64,000 nt of DNA from Pilatotrama ljubarskyi (lineage: Eukaryota > Basidiomycota > Agaricomycetes > Polyporales > Polyporaceae). This document shows, piece after piece, positions 23,644 through 34,312 of this stretch. The notes below the pieces were generated by a model, which was given only the letters and a program-made list of their open reading frames with translations, was not told where the DNA came from and did not search any database. The stretch spans positions 402,245 through 466,244 of the forward strand of contig MU277687.1 of assembly GCA_022385805.1 (NCBI GenBank), given 5' to 3'. The stretch's first letter is position 1. The number at the start of each line of letters is the position of its first letter. Made by a program: the position numbers and the translations under genes.

Positions 23644-24430
23644 CCTTGATGGTGAGCTATTACCTAAGTGATGTCCTACACTTTGACTATAACTCCCTTC
23701 AGAGGTAAATCTGTATGCTCATATGAGAGGGCAATTCGGACCAATGATACCCAGCGGTTCTCGCACGTGGCTCAAGGACTAGAGGGGGAGATACGCTTCT
23801 CAGCGTGCACATATATATACACTGTCCATGGATCTATGACCGATAGGACCATGCACTGATTTCTCAGAACTTTGAAGGATCTGATGCGTCGCGGCTGAGT
23901 ACCACACGTACAGAGGCGGTCCACGTCCCCTACGAACTGGTTAGTATACAGTACGCAGCCAGAGTGAAGTGACAGGTTCAGCAACCTTGTCTCAAGCCTG
24001 ACCACGTTCAATGGGCCCACGCCGTATACAAACCTGTCGACTAATCCACCGGCGAGACTCGGAAACTGCCCCGCAGTCTCGTCGATTTGCTCCGTCTCAA
24101 GAGCAGGCTCCTGCTGTGGATGCGTCAACCTCTACCTCAGGTCGTGTGAGTCCACAAGTGTAAGCAAAATGCTCGGTATCGTAAATCTACTGGAACACTC
24201 TACAACATACGCACGTCCGACTCGAAGCATGAGGTCTGCTACGTCGTTTCGCCCGGGCCCTGTCAAGGGTCGGAACCACAGCGACCGTCAAGGTCCGTGT
24301 CCGTGTCCATATCCGCGCGCCCGTCAGTCATCCCACCTATCATCTTAACACGTCCCACCTGGACTCCGTTTTTACAAGATCGTCACTGTACATGCGAAGG
24401 TGCCCCGTCTCACCTAGGTCCAAGTCCCCT
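23644..24430. other. MCD4-carrier convergent region
   Basis: This 0.79-kb region between facing stop codons contains scattered short open stretches only. I see no gene or repeat. Confidence 0.45.
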
Positions 24431-26179
24431 CTAGATGTACGGAGGACCGAGGGCTGTATATCGCACTCAGTCAGCATCGAGCCTCAACTCCAGAGGCAGA
24501 AAGGATGTGAAAGGACAGGAGTGAGGGAGGCGAGCCCACCTTGGCGGAAGATGTTGAGCGTGAACTCGACCACGAGCAGGAGGACACCACCCCCTGGCGC
24601 GAGCCGGAGCACCTTCGGCACGAAGCCCTTGTAGAGCGCCGCGGGGCCTTCTTCCCGGAAGATCGTTACAAGCCTGGAGGGACAGCATGCGTCAGTGCAC
24701 AGTGATGAAGGGAAGCCCGGGAACGGCAAGGGAATTGGAGCGTACGCGGGGTATGTCCAGTTGTACTTGGGGACGACGCCGGGGACCTTGCTCGCTCCTT
24801 GGATGCGGGACTTCACAACCTGTTCAAGCCGACGAAGTTCACATCAGAATCCCATGCGACCCTCATGAGTGAGAGTGAGTCCAGAGTACTACTGACGTCA
24901 AATCTACGCTCAGCCGGTCAGCAAGGTGCTGGACGCAAAGATTCTGAGTGTTAGGACTCACGGCGTGTTGATGGCGGTACCAACAAGACCGCCAATCGTA
25001 CCCGCGGTGAGGTCGTTCAGTAGGCGTGCCTTGGGGGTCTGCGATGTAGAGGAACTCGGGCACTCAGTCCGCGGAAGCACGTACTATATGCGCAAGAGAC
25101 GTACCTCGGCTTTGGGGAGCAACGCCCGGACTTGGAAAATGCAGCCAAAGTAGCCGCCGTTCCACCAGAAATGTCTGGGGACCATGAGATGAGAGAGCGC
25201 AAGAGGTGCCGGTTGGCAGCCTACCTCCACATTGTCGCCTCCATTCCCGCGTACAAGCCTACAGACCTCTGTGTCAGCGGGATGCACGCGCTTCATACCA
25301 ATATAACGCACCGAGGAGACCCTCCTTCTTGACCACCTGTCTTACGACGTCCATAGGGCCCTTGAACGTGCTCGTCTTGTCTTGCAGCCTGACCCGAACG
25401 TTCAGCCACCGCCGCGCCTTGGAAGTCTCACTGAAAATCACGCACTTTATCTTCACGAGCTCGAACGGCACGACGACGAAGCTCTCCGTCGCACCGGCCG
25501 CGCACCCGGTCGCGATCGCGATGTTCTGCGTCATCTTCTTCTCGCCGGTGAGCGTGAGGAAGCGCTTTCCCCAGAAGTCGTTCGCCGCGCTGACTCCACA
25601 CCGTCAGCACCGTTTTCGCCTTGCGCGCGGGCGCAGGTCTGCAGAGCAGTGTACGCACAACTTTGTCGCGCGCTTGGGCGCCTCCATGAGCAGTGGGGGA
25701 AGGAGGCCGCGGTACAGTCTCCCAAAGCTGTATGCGGAAGCCAGTGGTCAAGAAGACAGGCGGAAGGAGACAGAGACGGCGAGAGACGCACCCCTCTTCC
25801 TTAATGATGGTCTTGAAGCTCCCAAAAACACCATGCTTGCTCTTGCCCGTCTCGAGCTGCATACGCGTTTTCACCTATTGCGCTCGCCGGTCTGTAAGCG
25901 TGAAGATGCGCACGCGACGCGGCATGCGAGCGGGGTACTCACGACATCTGCCGGGACGCGTCCACGCCATAAGCCAAACGTCGCACATGCCTCCACAAAG
26001 GCTTGTGGGACTCACCGAGAGGATAGAAAGTGAGGATCTCAGAAATACCGGCGATGGCTCCGGCTGCGAAGTTCGCGACGAACGGGAGAGCTGCAGGACG
26101 TGCGTGGCATTGAGAATGCATTCCTCATCGCACACTACAATGAATACATACGTTTCCTTTCCGCTGGCGGTGTAGACAT
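24431..26179 (-). CDS. Mitochondrial 2-oxodicarboxylate carrier (ODC-type), with two microexons
   Basis: Fourteen exons on the minus strand: 26152-26179, 26016-26090, 25943-25947, 25792-25874, 25662-25727, 25446-25589, 25312-25388, 25225-25258, 25105-25174, 24962-25038, 24897-24903, 24746-24819, 24540-24673, 24431-24453. They encode 298 residues, the normal carrier length. The family exchanges 2-oxoadipate/2-oxoglutarate across the inner mitochondrial membrane. Three repeats are visible: LPFVANFAAGAIAGISEILT with PLDVVKTRMQ, then PFELVK in repeat 2, and PFDVVKSRIQ in repeat 3. ODC marks include KRATNAANDFWGKRF, MWRHFWWNGGYFG and VLRLAPGGGVLLLVVEF, ending ALGPPYI. The first exon (MSTPPAERK) and the 5-nt and 7-nt exons are required for the signature motifs. 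The start is shared with a divergent SRP9 promoter of about 320 bp. Confidence 0.9.
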
Positions 26180-26498
26180 GGCAGGTACGATGCAAGCAAA
26201 GAGCGGTCGTCGTGGAGGTCGTGCGCGATGTCGTGTGCAACGAGCAGCGGCCGGAGCTGTCCCGACCCCAAATGACTCTATTCTCGCCCAGTTGATGCGC
26301 GCTCCGGAGAACCGGCGCGAGACTCCGGTGCTTGCCCTTGAGCGCTACCATAGGCGCTGATGCCGTTCTACGAGCGCTTGTCCGGCTAGCTGACGTGACC
26401 GTGACATCCGTCACAGGCGAGCATGCAGCACGGGTGCGGAGAGCGAGTGGCAAGAAGCTCAGCGCGGCGGATGGCACTGGACGGCTGCTCAACCTGCC
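26180..26498. other. Divergent promoter region, ODC-type carrier / SRP9
   Basis: This region of about 320 bp lies between the two start codons and presumably drives both genes. I see no distinct element. Confidence 0.45.
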
Positions 26499-27069
26499 AT
26501 GGTCTACATCTCGTCCTGGCAGGAATACCAAGAGGCGGCAGAGGCCCTCTATGAAAAGTCGCCAAATACCGTGCGTGTTCCTCTCTTCCGCGCTGCGGTG
26601 ACGGATCAGGCGTTGACCAGGATCTTGCTTTGGATCGTGTGTTGATCTCGCTCTGGCGCATTCGACGAGCAGACGAGGTACTGCGTGAAATGGCGGCAGT
26701 CCAAAGACGGCACGGGCAAGCTCGTGCTCAAAATCACAGATGACACGACGGTGAGTTCCCGTACCGCCCTCGGACGATGAATGGGCCGGGCTGAAGGGGC
26801 GCACGACTGCTTAGTGCCTGAAGTTCAAGACGCACTCCTCCGTCTTCCTCAACCGCTTCGACGCGCTCAACCTCGCTCTCATGCAGAAGATGCAGAACCG
26901 ACGTCCGACGCAGGCGTCGATCGCAACCACCGCGGCTGCGCAGATCCCCGCCTCCGCATCCCCTCAGATCCCTGCTGCTGCTGCTGCTGAAAGCGCTTCG
27001 ACCGGGCCTATACCATCCGGGCCTGCCGGTGGAGGGGTCAAGAAGAAGAAGCCGAAGAAGAAAAAGTAG
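26499..27069 (+). CDS. SRP9: Signal recognition particle 9 kDa subunit
   Basis: Three exons, 26499-26570, 26673-26750 and 26815-27069, encode 134 residues. The first 75 residues are the SRP9 fold: MVYISSWQEYQEAAEALYEK, RYCVKWRQSKDGTGKLVLK, ITDDTTCLKFKTHSSVFLN and RFDALNLALMQKMQNR. SRP9 pairs with SRP14 on the Alu domain of 7SL RNA and causes elongation arrest. The remaining 59 residues form an Ala/Pro-rich linker ending in a lysine tail (VKKKKPKKKK) absent from the animal protein, plausibly an RNA-contacting extension. Exon 2 begins after the CAG at 26672, restoring the TRYCVKW block. Confidence 0.93.
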
Positions 27070-27630
27070 ACGGCTGCAAGGGAAGGGAGGGGACGGGGAA
27101 GATGCTAGACAGACAAGCAGGAGACGCACCCTCCAGACCAAGAACAATCACCAGTGTGTCGATCCATTAGACTCCCAATGCCACATGTTGTACGATTCGC
27201 AGAGCTGAACGAATGTTCATCGATGCGCTTCCACGATGTCCTCCCTCGAGTCGGACGCAGTCGGCTCGGTGCTATGTTTGTGTCAGGCCGGGTGGAGACC
27301 TGAGAATGCCAACGCACACAGCGCGCTGCTGATCTCGCCCAACACGGAATGTTGTCGATCGGCAGCTACAGCATAGGAGGATAGCTGCCTCCAGCTCCCT
27401 GCTTATCGGATGGCGGTCCATACTTGTGCCAAGGGGCATTCAATCACTTTCACGCACTTGCGTCGTTCATCGGAGGTGTGGTAAATGCGATGGATACAAA
27501 ATTCTATGGATACAGTCTTTCCAACAGATACATCCTCGGCGGCCGAAGTCGTGGCCAACCTGAACACGTATAGCGACGCCATGGTATGTAGCGTGGCAGG
27601 GCGAACGCACGCCCGAGGGCGTCGGCCCCT
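27070..27630. other. SRP9-TDA3-like convergent region
   Basis: The 0.56-kb stretch between facing stop codons has no supported gene or repeat. Confidence 0.45.
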
Positions 27631-28964
27631 TCACAGGAAGTGGGAAGGCTTCAGCTTGTTCAAGTTCGCGCACTGGATCTTCCCGTCCATGATAAGCTCC
27701 GCGAGAGCCTTCGCGGTCCCTGGTGCATTGCAGATTCCCTACGCACCAATGACGAGTTCAGCAGAACGCCGTCGAACTGAACTCCAAGAGACACTCACCC
27801 AGCAAGTATGTCCCGTCGCAATCACCAATCCCTTCGCAATCTCCCCCGCCTCGCCCACGATCGGCCCCCCGCCCACGCTCACCACAGGCAAGAAACACGC
27901 CTGGCGCCTATCGACCTCGCCCTCCCTCAGCTCCTGCGAGATGCTCGCCACATGCTCCCTGATGCTCTCGCACGCGCGCTGGTCGACCTGCACGTCGTCC
28001 ACCGTGTCCGGCACGGGCGAGTCGTCCCCCGGCCCGCAGCAGTACACCTCGTCCGTCGGGCGCGCGTAGATCTCCGGGCTCACACGCTGCACGCGCCCGT
28101 TGCTGCTGTTCGGGAACGCGATCTCGGTGAAAAGCACGTACGGCGCGATGCGCGTGCCCGGTTTGGGTGTGATAGTAATACTATGCGCCCGGGTGCCGGA
28201 GATGGGCAGCGAGGGGATGATCTTGGGCGACCATGCCCCCGCGGCGAGTATGACGTGGGTCGCGGGCAGCTTCTCGACAGTGTCCGCGCCGAGCGGTGTG
28301 TAGGAGACGCCGCTGACGTGCCGCGAGCTCCCGCTGCTGTCGACGTTCACCGCGGTGACCTTGCCCTGGACGAAGCGCACTCCGCGCTCTCGCGCGAGTT
28401 CGAGCATGCTTGTCGTGAACAGATACGGGTGCACCTGCGCGGTCGCACCTGTAGGAGCCATAGGCGAGTACGCGTCCGTCAGCTCTGGCTTCACCCAGTT
28501 TAGGTCGTCCGGGAGGCCCGTCGCCGCCCGTTTCTTCTTCGCCTCTGCCGACTCGGGCGCAGCGTCCCCCAGGCCAAGCGTCTTCTCCAAACTCTTGCGC
28601 TTACCCCCAGCGCCCACCCCGCTCCCCGCCTCAGCGGAGAGCGACTCGCCGCGGCCCTCCCAGCTCCCGCAGTTGACGAACCGCCAGCCCCAGCGCTGCG
28701 CCCCGCCGTGCTCCTCCGCGAGGCGGACGTGCTCGGGGAAGGAGACGTTCACGAGCTCCTTCGGGTACGCCCACTTTGCGACGAGCCCGCCGGCCTTGCC
28801 GGATGCGCCCTGCGCGACGCCTTCTTTGGACGCCTCGATGAGCGTGATGGTCGTGGAGGCGCGGTCGAACTTGGGGTGCGAGGCGAGGTAGTAGGCGGTC
28901 GTGCAGCCGATGATGCCGCCCCCGACGATGACGATGTTCTTCTCGGCGGGCTGGGGGTTGCTCA
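27631..28964 (-). CDS. FAD-dependent oxidoreductase, TDA3-like (DAO family)
   Basis: Two exons are clear: 27799-28964 and 27631-27738, about 425 residues. The product has a Rossmann FAD motif (NIVIVGGGIIGCTTAYYLAS), then GASGKAGGLVAKWAYP, and a Lys/Ala-rich insert near residue 130. Further on are WVKPELTDAYSPMAPTGATA, ATHVILAAGAWSPKIIPSLP, RPTDEVYCCGPGD and GLVIATGHTCWGICNAPGTA. This order matches the yeast TDA3 group of D-amino-acid-oxidase-fold proteins, whose substrate is not established. The exon at 28964 opens directly after a CAG acceptor with TGAGCAACCCC. The start codon is therefore either split (A in an upstream exon, TG here) or lies in a small upstream exon near 29020-29150. I could not fix which. 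Function otherwise looks intact. Confidence 0.85.
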
Positions 28965-29988
28965 CTGAAGTGAATGCAAGGGTCAGCGGTTGAAATACTA
29001 CTATCCACCCCACGAGTGCTGGGACATACTGTTCAAGACTGGTACTGAAGAGTGCAGGGTTCTATGCGTGGTACAAGTCAGAGGCCTAACGAGAGTGAGT
29101 GCTATGGCAGGTCTGAGTGAGCGTACGTTGCAGAGCATGTCCAGCTCGACGAGGACCGATCTCACCTCAGCTATCCGGCAGTGACATCATATCACCTCTT
29201 GCGGGCCGATGGCCCTTCCCAACTTGTACGGCGTACTCTACGCGGACTCGACATACCGCGCGCAGAGACATGCGAATCGTAACGACCGTGCTGCTGAAGC
29301 CGTTGTGGATGGTGGTGATTAACATCATGCTGAAGTTAGAGAATGGGGGAGAGGGTCGGCAGCGCAGTCTCGATAGCAGGCGCCTGTTTACGCGAACAGC
29401 TGCTAAGCTCGGGAGAACCTTGGTATATATTTTGCGAATTATGAGTATGCAGACGAACAGATGCTGTAGCTATGACATGAGTGCGGATCCACCGAAGCCA
29501 GGATATCATATACTCGGGAAGCGACAGAGTAACTAAGAAGGGACACGGACACAGACGGTCAACGGCGTCCAGGGGGAGGGAGGATCCGAGAACCGGGCAC
29601 TATAACAGGGCGGTAGCGAAGACGAAGAGACACGGAGATCAAGTTACCAACGGAGAAGAGAAACAGAACGAAAGAGAAGTCAGGGAAAGGATGATCTGGA
29701 AGAGGGGAGGGGAGGTTGGGTCTGAGGGGAGGAGTGGAGGAGATAGGGAAGGTAATTAAGTGAGCACACTAGGTGTAAGGCGACACGAGCCAGAGCCGTA
29801 TGGACAGTGCGGGAGAGTTGGTATTGACACACATGTATGTACGATGCTGCGGGCGTGAGATTCAGGCCAATGCGAAGCCGAGTCGAACTGCTTGGGGCGG
29901 CGTCACACGCCTCACCGCTGGAGGTCAGCACGTCTACATCACAAAAGTCTATCTCAGAAAAGGCGACCGTGCAAATGGCCGAAAAGAC
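28965..29988. other. TDA3-like upstream / kinase 3' region
   Basis: About 1 kb. It should hold the TDA3-like first exon or leader and promoter, and the kinase 3' UTR. A purine-rich plus-strand tract runs from about 29640 to 29755. No independent gene is supported. Confidence 0.4.
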
Positions 29989-32900
29989 TCACTGTCTAAG
30001 GGTGTCGTAGAGGAACTTGTAGCTTCTCAGGTTCCCTTTCAATCTCCGGATATCCAGACTGTACGTGTCGTCCAGACGGTCCAGGCGCGTCAACTCCACC
30101 GAGAAGCGCACTTCGTCGCCCGCGTCTTGCTGCGTGTCACCGTAGATGGTCTCCAACGAGATGGGCGAGGGTACTTCTGCAGACCCAGGAGGTACCGTAG
30201 CACCGAGGACGGTGTCGGAAGTGGCTTCGCACTCAAGGGACGGCGACACCTGATGCAGGGTGCTACCGGTTGAGACGTGCGACGACTGTCGGCGCATGAG
30301 GAGGCCCCTCAGCATTCCGCCCGTGGACGCGCCGAACGAGGTATTGGACTGTGAGGGCACAGGCAAGCCGCGCTTGTCGACCTTTTCAAAGAGTATTAGC
30401 GCCAACTCATCCAACGAGGATATGCGAACCTACCCCGTTCGAAGCAGCCGAGCCGACAATGGTGAATGCAGCAAGGCTCCCAGTGCCATCGCGCAAACCA
30501 AGCCCGGTGCGCTTCCTCTTCGGCCTGATGCACCTGTACTTATATTCGTGCTCAATCGCGATGTCGATGCCCATGCCCTCTAGGACCGCCTTGACGTGCT
30601 TCATGACCTCCGGCGGTGAGCCCGTCGTGATCGTAGTCTGGTCGACCGCTCCGTGATGCACGCGCAGGTTGACCCGCGCACCGTTGAACCCCTTGAGGAC
30701 ACGGTCCGTGAAGCTGTGCGGCATAAAGGACCCCTCGGAGGGCGTCGCGGTGACCGGCAGCGGCGAATGCAATTTGTCTGGGCCAGGCGCCGTGATGTGC
30801 TGCACCGTCGTCGTGTTGATCGTCGTAGGCGCAGAGGGCGTAGGCCGCTGCGTGGGACGCTCGAGCTCTGGCGGAGGAACGACCTTCTCGATCTCGGAGT
30901 CGGAGATGTCGGCAGGACGGCCTTTGCTCTTCGACCAGAACCATTGCATGACCCTGTTGGCCTTGACGGTCGACGCAGGGTTCGGCATGCGCTGGCTCTT
31001 CCAGGAGCTGGCAGGGTAGCGGGCAGGCTCTTCCGCACCAGAGCGCAGCACCTGGGGAGTTGCGGGCGAGACGATATCGTGTTTCGGCGGTACCGCCGGC
31101 GCTGCGCCTTCTTCGGGGGTGCGCGACTTCTCGAGCGTGATGTCTGGCTTCTCCTTCATGGGTGTCTCCGCGCCCTTCCTTGAGCGCGGCTTCATGGAGC
31201 TGCGGATGGGTGCCACCATAACAGTGAGGGTGTTGCGCCTCGATGCCTTCTTGCCGTTGACGGAACCACCCGGGCTGAGCAGCGTAGCGTCCGACGTGGT
31301 GTCTGCATTGCTGACGGTCGATGACGGGACCTGCACGCTTGAGGGACGGCGGCCGAGGTCCTTGACAGAGGCTGGGACGCCATCCTTCGACGGCGAACGC
31401 CCGACCGACTTCTGAGTCTGCGAAGGCGTGCGCGAGACTGCGCCGTTGGCCTGCTCCGCGCCAGATCCGGACGTGAACATCTTTGAAAGCCCGATCTTGT
31501 CGATAGAGAGCCCCTTCTTGTGGCGGCTCTGCTTGGATGATCCCGACCCCGTCGATCCGCTGCTGCCGTTCTGGTAGTGCGAGACCTTCTCCTCGGCGGG
31601 CGCAGTGGATGGAGTGGCTGGAGGGCCGGTGACCTCGATAGATACGACAGGCGCTGCTTCCGGAGTTGTAGCAACAGGTGAGGAGGCGGACTTCGGAGGA
31701 GTGACCTCCTGTTTCTGTCTGGAGCTCGACGGAGTGCCAGGCAGAGGCTTCTGAGACCCACGGCGCTCCATATCGAGAGACTGCTTCCTTGTGGCCCGCT
31801 CCTGCAGCGAAGCCGAGCCATTCGCTTGAGGACGCTCGCGCTGGGGCTCTGGCTTTGACTCCGACTCGCCATACTCAACCTGGATCGTGTGGCGGTTCGG
31901 TACCTTGGTCCTCTTGGACTCCGGAGAGGTCGTCTTGACGGGTGCGTACGAAGTCGGTGGCGGCACAGCCGACTTGGGGCCCTCGTTGTCGACCTGCATC
32001 CTGACATCGTCCTGAATGGCACTGGAGATGTCTGCGGGAACCTGTGCTGAAGGAAGAGAGATTGAGGGGACCTCCTGGGACGGAGAAGGTGCGAAGGGAT
32101 CGTCTTCCAAGCCAAGAGGAGACGTCGTCGGGAGGACAATAGCAGACGTAACGCCACGACGGCTAGGGCTAGGAGCAGAGGTTTCGTACAGGAACTCCGG
32201 CTGAGCCTGCTGAGCGTATCTCTGGTCGCGATGACTCCTGGAGCCAGATGGTGAGGCGGCGTACGCATCGGTCCGGGCGCTCTGGCTACGGGCAATCTTC
32301 GAAGCCGACACCTCTCCCGAGGCCGCCTGCTTCATCTGCCTCTGATACGCGAGCCTCTTCTGGTGGTGCTGCTCGATGGCAGTACGCTCAAGCTCCGGCA
32401 CAGTCTTCTGGAAGATGTGAGCATAGGGGGCGAGCCATCTGTGCGCCATGATAGTAGGCAGATCGGCGCGATGCGCAGGGTCGGGCACCAGCATGATGGA
32501 GAGCAGGTCCCGAGCATCCTCGGAGATGTAGTCGGGGAAGGACAGCGGAGTGTTGACGATGTACTTGTAGAGCAGATTGATGTTGTCGCCATCCGGGTTG
32601 GCAGGGTCGTCATCGAAGGGGAGATAGCCAGCAAGCATCGCATACAGGATAACTCCACATGACCAGATGTCGACCGCAGAGCCCACATATAGCCCGTCAG
32701 AGATCACAAGCTCTGGCGCGGCATAGCAAGGGGATCCGCAGCTCGTCTGCATGAGGTCGTCCGCCCGGTGCTCGAAGCGGTTGGCGAACCCGAAGTCCGT
32801 AATGATCACGTTCCGATGGCGGTCGAGCAGCAGGTTCTCGAGCTTGAGGTCCCGATGGACGATTTTCTTCTGGTGTATGTACCAGACGCCGGAAATAAGC

Positions 32901-33547
32901 TGCGAGAACAGCTTGCAGGCATCCTTCTCCCGCAAATACCGGTGAGCGAGGATGTGGTCGAACAACTCGCCGCCGGACGCGTATTCAAGGATTATACCGA
33001 TGTACTTGTCCGTTTCGATGACGTCGTAGAGTCGGACGATGTTAGGGTGTTTCAGGGTCTGGCGTCCAGACGTTCATGCGCGTCCTCGGTGAAGGCATAC
33101 ATTCCGTGAAACACGCACCCGTAAAACCTCGATCTCTCGTTCCACCTTGGACATCCGCACGCTCGAGTCAATGTTGCCACGCCGGATGAGTTTGACGGCG
33201 ACTTCTTCGCCCCATTGCATATGCAGTCCGAGCTTGACTTTGCCGAACTCCCCCTCGCCCAAAGTCTGGAGCAGCAGGTAGGGCCCAAATTTGGGTATGG
33301 TTCGCCTGGGATGCGCGGCCGCATACTCGAGCGCAGCAGGATGCGAGTAGATGTCTCGATAGCCCGGCTGTTCCTCCTGTTGAGGCTGGGAGGTCACGAC
33401 CGTGTGCGAGGCGCGCTTCCGCGTGGCCGACTGAGAGTTGGCAGCTGTGGTGCCGGTGGGCTGTACAGAGACTGGCCGGGCACCGTGCTGACGCGAGGGA
33501 CCAGGCTGAGAACCATCGGGGACTTGCAAGCTAGAGAACGGATCCAT
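29989..33547 (-). CDS. Kin4-like CAMK-group Ser/Thr protein kinase
   Basis: Three exons, 33119-33547, 30434-33058 and 29989-30381, encode about 1148 residues. The kinase domain (about 87-350) begins FGPYLLLQTLGEGEFGKVKL, the sequence typical of fungal Kin4/Frk1 relatives. It shows the ATP lysine (EEVAVKLIRR), IVHRDLKLENLLLDRHRNV, ITDFGFANRF with a T-loop ending CYAAPELV, and DIWSCGVILYAMLAGYLPFD. A long Ser/Pro-rich disordered region follows. The C-terminus carries a compact basic block (HEYKYRCIRPKRKRTGLG) and a beta-rich stretch ending SYKFLYDTLRQ, suggestive of a KA1-like domain. In yeast Kin4 is the spindle-position checkpoint kinase; the role here is inferred. The frame stays open upstream of 33547, so a longer N-terminus is possible. 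The stop TGA overlaps a good splice donor. Confidence 0.88.
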
Positions 33548-34167
33548 GGTGGGGGAGGACGAGCGACCCGGGGAAAGCGAACCAGACTGGATGCGCGATG
33601 TGAGAAAAGATGAGGAAAAGAAGACGCTGACACAAACATACGAGCTAAGCGACGGGACAGCGTGATAGCGTGATGGTAGACCCGTCGCCGGAGACAACGA
33701 CGTGGCCGACAGCGAGGGGCAGGGGGCCGTCTGAGGGACAAGAGCTCGTCGTGGAGGAGAGGCAGAGGACAGCGCCGAGCTGCGAGGACTTGGTGGCAGA
33801 AACAAAGAGTGTCAGGTTCCGGCGAGAAGCAGGAACGGGTGTCTCCTGACTAAGCGAGCGAGGGCTGATGGCAAGGGGAAAACCGCCTTCGAGGGCAAGG
33901 CGAGCCGTCGACGACGCCGAGCAGGGACTCGGGGGGATCGTGCTCGACGTTATGAAACAAGGGTTGCTCGACGCCCGAGACAGCGAGCTCGTCCACCACG
34001 TGGCGGACCTAGTTACGCCCATAACTAGTCCCGATGAGTCTCCTCTACTCAACGTATATCCGGGCCACGGGCTTAGACGCTCATCCTCCTTCCGCCTCTC
34101 CCGTTCCATTCCACGGTTCCAAAGCGGCTCTACCGCGGTCATATTCAGGATCGGACAGAAAGCTGTA
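33548..34167. other. Kinase upstream region
   Basis: This 0.62-kb region lies between the kinase start and the transposon. The kinase frame is open here to about 33805, but the Ser/Pro-rich translation looks like leader sequence. The transposon insertion bounds the native promoter at 34168. Confidence 0.45.
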
Positions 34168-34170
34168 ACT

Positions 34171-34205
34171 GGGTGACTATCCGTAGGGAATCTGGACACA
34201 GTTCT
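34171..34205 (+). repeat. Left terminal inverted repeat
   Basis: It begins GGGTGACTATCCGTAGG, identical over 17 bp to the complement of the right end, then after three mismatches shares TCTGGA and ACAGTTCT. Weaker similarity goes further inside: AGCGTGACA occurs at 34228-34236 and inverted at 38247-38255. Confidence 0.93.
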
Positions 34206-34312
34206 TCCAAATGTCGGACTATGAAAAAGCGTGACACCCCACCTTGTTCCAGTGTGTTCCAAAACCGTAAGCCCCGGTCAACCAGATTTGGCCACTGGCC
34301 GATCCAGTTTGG

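Noticed and set aside
27808..28503. 231-codon plus-strand open frame
   Set aside because: It is antisense to the FAD oxidoreductase and is explained by its GC-rich codons.
31192..32295. 367-codon minus-strand open frame in the kinase
   Set aside because: It is an alternative frame of the low-complexity tail of the kinase and is rich in Arg, Ser and Pro.
33548..33805. N-terminal extension of the kinase
   Set aside because: The frame is open, but the Ser/Pro-rich sequence lacks conservation; the ATG at 33547 fits better.
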